Positions 39,925 to 46,068 of a DNA stretch of 46,068 nucleotides are shown here, piece by piece. This stretch comes from Psittacicella hinzii (GTDB taxonomy: Bacteria > Pseudomonadota > Gammaproteobacteria > Enterobacterales > Psittacicellaceae), in contig NZ_NRJG01000005.1 of assembly GCF_003585935.1 (NCBI RefSeq), forward strand, positions 1-46,068, written 5' to 3'. The notes below the pieces were generated by a model. It did not search any database, was not told where the DNA came from, and worked only from the letters and a program-made list of their open reading frames with translations. Each line of letters begins with the position of its first letter. Position 1 is the first letter of the stretch. The position numbers and the translations under genes were made by a program.

Positions 39925-41361
39925 ATGTTTAGTAATAAGCAATATTTTACGAGTTTTAATCAAATAAAAAGCTTATGCTTATTTCGCCTTTCTGCCATTG
40001 GAGATATTTTAAATTTAATTCCAAGTTTAGAATTAGTTTTAAAGAACTATCCACATGTAGAAGTAACTTGGATCATTGGTAGTGGCGAGTATAATCTTTT
40101 TAAACATTTAAGTAATAGATACCCCCAATTAAAATTTGTTGTCTTTAATAAGAAGAAAACTTCTTATTTTCAAGCATTCAAACTATTACGCAATATTCAA
40201 GCAACACCGTTTGATTTATTAATTCACGCGCAAACTTCAATGCGTGCAAATGTTTTAGCTTCTTTTATTCGTGCCAAAGAAAAAGTAGGCTTTAGTTGGG
40301 AAAGAAGTTTTGAAGGGCATTCATTAGTTATAAATCATCGCATTCCTAAGCAAACGTCAATGCATGTAATGGTTGATTATTTTGACTTATTTAAGCCTTA
40401 TTTAAGTCAAGCTGATATCCAAGAGTTTGAGAACTTAGTAACAGATACGGCTTTACTTTATAGTGGAAACTATCCGCAAAGACTTCTAGCGCAAGAACAT
40501 TTAAAACCGCTTTTTGATTTAGGTTTAGGTGAACCTAATTCCGAACAAGCAATTGAGAATATTAGTAAACATAATATTTCGCTTTATCGTTTACTAGTTA
40601 GTGTAAGTAAATATGCTGCTCCGGACAAAAATCAACGTGATGGACGTTTAATTTTTGTCAATCCAGCCTCTTCGGCAATGAAGAAAAACTGGACGGAAAA
40701 AGGGTACGTAGATTTAATTATTTATCTAATTGAAGCTGGGCACCGAGTTGTAGTTACCGGCGGTAAGAATACCCAAGAATTAAATTTAGTTAATGCGGTT
40801 GCTAAACGTATTGATGATTTAATTTATACTTCACATCATAATCTAACAACTAAAAGTCTAGATCGTGCAGGGAAACAAGTATTTTTTAATTTAGCTGGTA
40901 AAACTAATTTAAGTGAGCTCTATTTATTTATGAGTCTTGCTGACTTAGTGATTTCTCCTGATTCAGGTCCTATGCATTTAGCTTCATGTATTGGTATCCC
41001 AACCATTGGTTTATTTGCTTACATTAATCCTTTACGTTCGGGTCCAATTCAAGGGGTGGGAGACGTAATTAGCGTATTCCATAAAAATATGTATGGACAT
41101 GATATTGAGTTTACGCAAGAACAATACGAACAAGACTTAGTAAATTGGCGTAAAAAACCACATAATAGCGATGATAAGCTAATGAGACAAATCAATAGCT
41201 TACAAGTGGTAGAAAAAGTCCAAGAAGTTTTAGATCGTATGGATCAACAAGAAAATGTTCCTGCAGGTACTTATCATGAACATTTTAAAACTTGGCCAAA
41301 AAGACAAAAAAAGATCATAACCATGCTCAATAAAACTCAAGATGGTGAAGTTATTGAGTAG
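39925..41361 (+). CDS. Heptosyltransferase-like glycosyltransferase (GT9, OpsX/WaaC-type)
   Basis: GT-B enzyme that probably adds a sugar, typically heptose, to the LPS inner core from an ADP-sugar on the cytoplasmic side. Family features are FRLSAIGDILNLIPSL (20-35, binding-loop region), VTWIIGSGEYNLF, and the C-terminal donor-site stretch ISPDSGPMHLASCIGIPTIGLF (343 onward). The 478-aa length exceeds the usual approximately 350, with an insertion around residues 175-225 and a charged C-terminal extension. The best resemblance is to the OpsX type of Haemophilus. Donor and acceptor are inferred. No other LPS core gene is adjacent, but lapA and lapB lie 6-8 kb upstream. No ribosome site is visible. 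Confidence 0.78.
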   Translation: MFSNKQYFTSFNQIKSLCLFRLSAIGDILNLIPSLELVLKNYPHVEVTWIIGSGEYNLFKHLSNRYPQLKFVVFNKKKTSYFQAFKLLRNIQATPFDLLIHAQTSMRANVLASFIRAKEKVGFSWERSFEGHSLVINHRIPKQTSMHVMVDYFDLFKPYLSQADIQEFENLVTDTALLYSGNYPQRLLAQEHLKPLFDLGLGEPNSEQAIENISKHNISLYRLLVSVSKYAAPDKNQRDGRLIFVNPASSAMKKNWTEKGYVDLIIYLIEAGHRVVVTGGKNTQELNLVNAVAKRIDDLIYTSHHNLTTKSLDRAGKQVFFNLAGKTNLSELYLFMSLADLVISPDSGPMHLASCIGIPTIGLFAYINPLRSGPIQGVGDVISVFHKNMYGHDIEFTQEQYEQDLVNWRKKPHNSDDKLMRQINSLQVVEKVQEVLDRMDQQENVPAGTYHEHFKTWPKRQKKIITMLNKTQDGEVIE

Positions 41362-41415
41362 TGATAGTCTTTGCTTATAAGAAGTTACCTAGGCTAACAG
41401 ATAAGTTAGAAAAAA

Positions 41416-41451
41416 TAGATAATCTAGATAATCTAGATAAGCTAGATAAGA
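41416..41451 (+). repeat. 9-bp tandem repeat
   Basis: Four consecutive units: TAGATAATC twice, then TAGATAAGC and TAGATAAGA. They lie in the 3' region of the GT9 gene. Confidence 0.8.
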
Positions 41452-41577
41452 TAGGTCTATCTTGAACAATCTTTGTGGTACAGCTCACTTGCAAAATATT
41501 GAGCAGCTAAGTTAAACTAAGATAAATCGTTTTGAGCATAGTACAAAGCTACGTTCAATTCTACGTCCAATTACAAT

Positions 41578-41623
41578 AATCCCCCTAAAAGATAATCGCA
41601 TAAGATAATCTTTTGGGGGGATT
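41578..41623. terminator. Bidirectional terminator with a long stem
   Basis: AATCCCCC/GGGGGGATT plus an inner AAAAGATAATC/GATAATCTTTT region with few mismatches forms a stem of about 20 bp between convergent genes. Confidence 0.7.
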
Positions 41624-41746
41624 AAGTTTATAATTTTTTGACAGACTTACCGACTTAATGACTTACAGACTAACTTAAGTAAGGGGACTATTTAATTTAG
41701 GAGTTTTATTAAAGATTTGGTCTGTTGTCTGACAAGATTTAGCAGA

Positions 41747-42868
41747 TTAATGCCAAAATATAGGCGCTTGTAAATCAGTCATTTTATAACTCGAACGAAA
41801 ACTATACATAGATAACACTGTTGCGACCTGATTAATTTCTCCAAAATCAGCAGTTGTTGCTTGTGTCATTTCAGGATAAATCATTAGTATGTTAGCAAGA
41901 GTAAAGAATAAATCTTTATGTTGCTTATTATGATTTAGTTCTTCTTGCTTTAGCCTACTCCATAATGAGATATCTGACATTACATCTTTGTATTTATGAG
42001 CTTGTGAATATAAGGTGCTTGTGCGTTCTTTAAATGTATATTGCTTCACTTCTTCTTCAATCAGTTCAAAGGCAAGAGTACTGCTATCTTTGATGGTATA
42101 TAAAGAAGTTTCTGGGTTATATTCACCCCATATAGTGCTAAATTCCATAGCAAAATAACTAGGATCACATTGCCAGAGGTAATTACCTAAGGGCAGAGCT
42201 AAAAGTTTATACAGATTGTATAAACGAAAAGTAGCAGTTAACTCTTTACGCCAAATTAAATTAGCTTGCCAACTTAGCAGTCTTAATTGAGCTACATGTT
42301 CTTGCGCGCTTGAGAGAGCGGTATAGCAAAATTGTTGCAATAAGAATGGATAGGCTTGTTCAGCTGCATATACTTCTTGATAATGCAATTCAAGCACCAT
42401 TGGTTCAAATAACGCTTGTAGAGTAGTTAATACACTATAGTCGTTTTTGAAGATTAGTTGCCAATGCTCAATGATAGGTTTGGTAAGGCTGATGAATTTA
42501 GTGTCTAACTTTTTTAACTGTTCTTTAGTAAAAAAGACTTTATATTCAAGTTTAAGTCCTTTTATAAAGGTCTTAGCATCATAATGAGCTTGTAATTGTG
42601 CCCAAGTAAAAAGGTAGCCTAATACATGAGCATAACTTGGAGTATCCGCACTAAAGGGAAAGTGCTTTTGCCAATATTTATATAGTGGTAAAGAGGCTTG
42701 TAAAAAATTTACAATAGCGGTTATTTCAGCTTGATTTTTAGGTTGATCTTCAGCTTGTAAGCTTTTTATTTTATTGAGCAGAGCATCTAATTCAGGATTA
42801 GTTGTCACCTCGGGATGTTGCAGCGACAATCCAAGATCTCTTGCTAATTGTGATGTAATTTTACGCAT
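41747..42868 (-). CDS. Hypothetical cytoplasmic protein
   Basis: 373 aa with no signal peptide or transmembrane segment. It is predicted mostly helical and rich in Leu, Gln, Tyr and Lys, with many Trp (for example KYWQKHFPF, SWQANLIWRKEL, DISLWSRL). I recognise no domain or catalytic motif. Codon use and composition are like the neighbours, so there is no sign of recent transfer. The upstream 200 bases contain a cluster of hairpin-forming repeats (43062-43160). The gene is monocistronic. The large partial ORF at the right edge has a similar helical, Leu/Asn/Gln-rich character, but no shared motif is evident. Confidence 0.6.
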   Translation of the reverse strand: MRKITSQLARDLGLSLQHPEVTTNPELDALLNKIKSLQAEDQPKNQAEITAIVNFLQASLPLYKYWQKHFPFSADTPSYAHVLGYLFTWAQLQAHYDAKTFIKGLKLEYKVFFTKEQLKKLDTKFISLTKPIIEHWQLIFKNDYSVLTTLQALFEPMVLELHYQEVYAAEQAYPFLLQQFCYTALSSAQEHVAQLRLLSWQANLIWRKELTATFRLYNLYKLLALPLGNYLWQCDPSYFAMEFSTIWGEYNPETSLYTIKDSSTLAFELIEEEVKQYTFKERTSTLYSQAHKYKDVMSDISLWSRLKQEELNHNKQHKDLFFTLANILMIYPEMTQATTADFGEINQVATVLSMYSFRSSYKMTDLQAPIFWH

Positions 42869-43061
42869 AAACTTATTATTTGGTTATGGGACAGACGAAA
42901 AAGTTTTACGAAAGCAATTTGCACAAAGGAAAAATTGATCTCGCAATAGAGGGTCTTTTATTATCTTAACCAAAAATTTTTCTGCGTAAGTGAAAAATCT
43001 TGCGATTTGCCAAGTAGATCACACTTTTGGCTTTTAGACAACGTAACAAAGTTAAAATATT

Positions 43062-43160
43062 AAATATGGATTCACCATATTTCTCTATATAGGGATATTC
43101 CATCTATCTATATAGCGATATTGCATCTATGTAGTGATACGCTATATACGACACACCATA
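43062..43160. repeat. Cluster of short hairpin-forming repeats
   Basis: AAATATGG/CCATATTT (43062-43082) is followed by two 23-bp tandem units (43085-43107 and 43108-43130) and a degenerate third. The units differ by paired changes: AGGGATATTCC in one, AGCGATATTGC in the other. Confidence 0.6.
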
Positions 43161-43185
43161 TTGTGAAAAGTACAAATAAAAGAAA

Positions 43186-43219
43186 CCACCTAGCTAAAGT
43201 TGAGGCTTTCGCTAGGTGG
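43186..43219 (-). terminator. dgkA terminator
   Basis: CCACCTAGC/GCTAGGTGG 9-bp stem extended inside by AAAG/CTTT. On the minus strand TTTCTTTTATTTG follows. It lies about 137 bases past the dgkA stop. Confidence 0.75.
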
Positions 43220-43355
43220 ATTGAGAATTGGTATTTATCATTTAGGGATTATGTAAAAATATTAATGTATAGCTTATCAAAAATAAGTAGTACATCTAAA
43301 TTTAAAGGTGGATCTATAAATATTGCTCGTCTAGGACTAAGCTTTTAGGTAATTG

Positions 43356-43724
43356 CTAACTAAACAATTTCGGTAAAAGAATACTAGCCCAAATGAGACC
43401 TGCAATAATAGCAGCTATTAATACGGCTGCTGAACCTAGATCTTTAGCGCGACCAGATAATTCGTGAATTTCTCCACCAAAGCGATCTACTACGGCTTCA
43501 ATTGCACTATTAATTAGCTCAACCATAATGATTAAAAGTACGGCAGCGATTAATAAAGCTACTTCTAAAAAAGAATCACCTAAAATAATAGCTAAAGGTG
43601 TGGTAATAATTAAGAGAACAACTTCTTGACGAAAAGCAGCCTCGTTTTTAAATGCAGCTTTCAGTCCTTTCCAAGAATAACCAGCTGCTTTAATAAAATG
43701 GGTAAAACCTGTATATTTTTGCAT
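43356..43724 (-). CDS. dgkA: Diacylglycerol kinase DgkA
   Basis: Small trimeric inner-membrane kinase that recycles diacylglycerol from membrane-derived glycan or LPS modification to phosphatidic acid. It has an N-terminal amphipathic TGFTHFIKAAGYSWKGLKAA, three transmembrane helices and the catalytic stretch EAAFRQE ... VELINSAIEAVVDRFGGEIHELSGRAKDLGSAAV. Starting at 43724 gives 122 aa, exactly the E. coli length, with residues aligned from the first. An ATG at 43760 adds 12 residues, but lies only about 7 bases after a TATAAT on the minus strand (43768-43773), so it would be leaderless. Both are possible. It is monocistronic. Confidence 0.9.
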   Translation of the reverse strand: MQKYTGFTHFIKAAGYSWKGLKAAFKNEAAFRQEVVLLIITTPLAIILGDSFLEVALLIAAVLLIIMVELINSAIEAVVDRFGGEIHELSGRAKDLGSAAVLIAAIIAGLIWASILLPKLFS

Positions 43725-43935
43725 AATATCTAAGCAAGATTTAATAAAATGTCTAAACATTATCTAAATTATAAAGGTCAGTCTTTTTAAAAAGATAATG
43801 AAGATTTCCTAGATTATAACACGAGCAAAGCTCAAACCTATATTTAGGCTATGAGATAGGATATAGATGAATACTCATGCTTAATTAAATGCTTAACAAA
43901 TACTTTCCGCAAGTTTAAATTTGGTAATAAATTTT

Positions 43936-46068
43936 ATGCTTAATCTCCAATTAAATCATGATTTTTGGCAACAAATTTTAGAACAAACTAAAGTGGCTGG
44001 TAACGAACATTTAGTTAAAAATTTAAATGCTGAGTTACTAACTAAATTTTGGCAATATCATGTATATCAAAATCTAGATACACTAAAAAAACAACAAGTA
44101 GTAAATGTTAACTACTTTGTGGTGCTGGAAAAATCAATCCTAGGTTTACAACTGAGCATTCCTCATGCCAAATTTAAAGTGCTTATGCCTCATCAAGTTA
44201 ATGTTTGGGAGCATAAAGTAAAAACCAGTCTTGAAGAGGTAGTTAAGCAACAAGTGCTAGGAGAAGTAAAGCAGCAAGCATTGACTAAAGCTCTAGCGAG
44301 ACAATTTTTAAGAGAGAAGTATATAAATGCGCTATTACCAAGACTCTGGGAACATGGTATAGATAGTACTTGGATAAAAGAGTTTTATGCATGGCATGTA
44401 GGAGATAAGGATACTAACTTATTTCTAAGTAGTATTGAAAGCGAACAAGAATTAGAGATAACAAGTTTATTACCTAAGATTATTCTTGATCCTTATCGCA
44501 TTTATAAAGCCCAAGTAATTAACTTAGATCTAGAAAATAATTTAGCTTTTGTCAAATTGCAGCTAGGAGCACTGGCAGAAAATGTAGCTCAAGCTAACCA
44601 AATTGCAATCTTAAAACTAAGTGATTGTTTTGAAGCATATGCTAATAATAAAAAAGCGTATAAATCTATAAAAGATCTTATTAGTAATAAGCAACATTTA
44701 AATGTACGCTTAAAATCTTTAGCCTATGCTGATAAATATGCACGGGTTACACTAGCCGAACCTAAAGACTTTGCTCAAAGTCCCTTAGCCCAATTAGAAC
44801 TCTTAAATAATAATCTTTGGGATAAAAATAGTTCAGATGAACAGGTTGTAAATTTAGACAAAATAACTAATGTTTGTCGTAATTTAGATCTAGAATTTTT
44901 GTTTAAGTACCTATTAGGTGAAGCTGCATATACTTATTACTTATGGCAAACACAAAGCAATTTAAATGTGAGTAATGTTCCAGTTGCCCAAGCAGAGTTA
45001 CTTACACCATTGACTACATGGCAAAGTGGTGTATTAGATAAAGTAATTAACTTTGCTGGTAATCCAATTAGTTTAAAGAGCTTAAAAGATAAGTTTGTTA
45101 TAAGTGGTATTGGCACTAAAACTAAAGACTCATTACTTGTCAGCGGTAATAACTTCGAGAAAAAAGAAGCGGCTTATAAATTTTTAGGTACTTCTATTAG
45201 TTCAAAGTGGGGAATTAATTTAGACCTTGATTATGTATATTTAGGTGTAACTATAGATATTAATGCTGGACAAGCTAAAACATCAGATCTTTTAAATGCA
45301 ATTAATGAAGATGAATTGTATAAAAGATATAATTTGCAAAATTCTAAACGAGAAATCTGTAAATATATAAACGGTAATATGGATTATCGTTTAGCAATTA
45401 ATCTTTTAGCATTGCCTCTAGTGTTTAACACGATTAAGCAATTAAAATTAGTAGGACAAATACTTGTTGATTTTTTACCTTTAGCGAAAAAATCAGCAAC
45501 TGTATTTAATAATGAATTAGCATTATTAGCCAAAGAATATGGCTTAGAAGCTGATATTGTTTTACAAAGTTCTAATCCGAAAAATTACTTAACTAGTAAT
45601 GCCATTTTAGAGTTAGCTAAAGAACGTGAATATATTCCTCTTGCTTACCAACTAACTGAAAGCTCTAATAACCAAGAACAAGACAACATATATAGTCAAT
45701 GGTTAAACTTTAGAGACTTTATGCTCGACTTAATTAAACAACAAGCTATTAAAGTTAGTAAAAAGTCGAAATCAAGCTTCTACCAGAACTTCAGTACATA
45801 TGCTATAAGCGATGAGCAAAATCATCTTCAAGAAAATACACCATTAAATAATTGGTTAAAGAGCAAGAATGCTAAAGAAGTAATAGACATTAATAAAAAC
45901 TTAGAGCAAGAAGTTTATAAAGCAGAAGGATTAGATTGGCAACTTATAACCCAAGCTATAGTCGAAGAATATAGTACTTATTATCATAAGTATGAATTAG
46001 CATTAATTAATGCATTAGCAAAATTGCCAGCGTATGAAACTAGACAGCAATATTTAAGTGCTTACAGT
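43936..46068 (+). CDS. Large uncharacterised protein, open at the right edge
   Basis: An ATG-started frame of 711 codons runs without a stop to the window end, so the C terminus is missing. There is no signal peptide or transmembrane helix. The protein is rich in Leu, Asn, Lys and Gln, and largely helical. Residues about 186-276 (PYRIYKAQVINLDLENN to YARVTLAEP) alternate as beta strands in the order of an S1/OB-fold RNA-binding domain, with FVKLQLGALAEN matching the central loop. This is weak but suggestive. The first 130 residues look helical, with KKQQ and Glu-rich segments. The whole is not recognisable as a known enzyme. Length without a stop and uniform codon use make it a real gene. No ribosome site is clear. 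Confidence 0.7.
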   Translation, partial: MLNLQLNHDFWQQILEQTKVAGNEHLVKNLNAELLTKFWQYHVYQNLDTLKKQQVVNVNYFVVLEKSILGLQLSIPHAKFKVLMPHQVNVWEHKVKTSLEEVVKQQVLGEVKQQALTKALARQFLREKYINALLPRLWEHGIDSTWIKEFYAWHVGDKDTNLFLSSIESEQELEITSLLPKIILDPYRIYKAQVINLDLENNLAFVKLQLGALAENVAQANQIAILKLSDCFEAYANNKKAYKSIKDLISNKQHLNVRLKSLAYADKYARVTLAEPKDFAQSPLAQLELLNNNLWDKNSSDEQVVNLDKITNVCRNLDLEFLFKYLLGEAAYTYYLWQTQSNLNVSNVPVAQAELLTPLTTWQSGVLDKVINFAGNPISLKSLKDKFVISGIGTKTKDSLLVSGNNFEKKEAAYKFLGTSISSKWGINLDLDYVYLGVTIDINAGQAKTSDLLNAINEDELYKRYNLQNSKREICKYINGNMDYRLAINLLALPLVFNTIKQLKLVGQILVDFLPLAKKSATVFNNELALLAKEYGLEADIVLQSSNPKNYLTSNAILELAKEREYIPLAYQLTESSNNQEQDNIYSQWLNFRDFMLDLIKQQAIKVSKKSKSSFYQNFSTYAISDEQNHLQENTPLNNWLKSKNAKEVIDINKNLEQEVYKAEGLDWQLITQAIVEEYSTYYHKYELALINALAKLPAYETRQQYLSAYS

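Larger units (their letters stand above)
41362..41746. other. Convergent gap after the GT9 gene
   Basis: 385 bases with a 9-bp tandem repeat (41416-41451) and a long terminator hairpin (41578-41623). No ORF is supported. Confidence 0.5.
42869..43355. other. Gap between dgkA and the hypothetical gene
   Basis: 487 bases. It contains a hairpin cluster (43062-43160) and the dgkA terminator (43186-43219). A 75-codon plus-strand frame at 43121-43348 runs through these hairpins and has no ribosome site, so it is not called. Confidence 0.5.

Noticed and set aside
43121-43348. 75-codon plus-strand frame downstream of dgkA
   Set aside because: It passes through the hairpin repeats and the dgkA terminator, and has no ribosome site.

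Overview
The window is an AT-rich stretch of a gammaproteobacterial chromosome. The housekeeping proteins match gammaproteobacterial families closely: GrxA, NemR, Mrp, PrfC, FtsH, AsnS, TtcA, TrhP, Dld, LapA, LapB, YciH and DgkA. The order lapA-lapB-yciH is the enterobacterial/Pasteurella-type order with pyrF missing. The low GC, compact gene set and several host-associated surface genes would fit a Pasteurellales-like host-associated organism such as Psittacicella, but the genus is a guess. I see no phage, IS element, integron or CRISPR array.

Left part (1-5800): glutaredoxin grxA, then an electrophile/oxidant defence cluster made of a NemR-type TetR regulator with a double operator, an Ohr/OsmC peroxide reductase, an MDR-family oxidoreductase and a DUF1304 membrane protein. 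On the other strand follow a GT6 glycosyltransferase with the bacterial NXN motif and the Fe-S carrier Mrp. Next (5800-13500): guaC behind an unusual 5'-hairpin leader, prfC, two unrecognised exported proteins (one a lipoprotein) and ftsH.

Middle (13500-31000): a 940-base non-coding region with a periodic G-run motif, two tRNA-Arg genes, cvpA, a tandem pair of paralogous multi-pass membrane proteins, asnS, infA, ttcA, trhP, a uracil-permease-type NCS2 transporter, two tandem family-5 solute-binding proteins without their transporter, and the respiratory D-lactate dehydrogenase dld.

Right part (31000-46068): envelope and translation-quality genes. lapA and an enlarged lapB (812 aa, about twice the usual size) control LPS synthesis. 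yciH is coupled to an enlarged SmrB-like ribosome-collision nuclease (727 aa) carrying repeated copies of a short N-terminal motif. A secreted low-complexity repeat protein has a frameshift near its 3' end. A heptosyltransferase-like GT9 enzyme, an unrecognised protein, diacylglycerol kinase and an open-ended large ORF with a possible S1/OB-fold segment complete the window.

The most unusual signals are the enlarged SmrB and LapB proteins, the NemR double operator with an apparently leaderless start, the repeat protein with its out-of-frame tail, and several structured non-coding segments (yciH leader, dld-lapA gap, guaC and ttcA leaders, G-run motif before the tRNAs). Functions are inferred from recalled family signatures and no database search was run. 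Residue and base positions were counted by hand.
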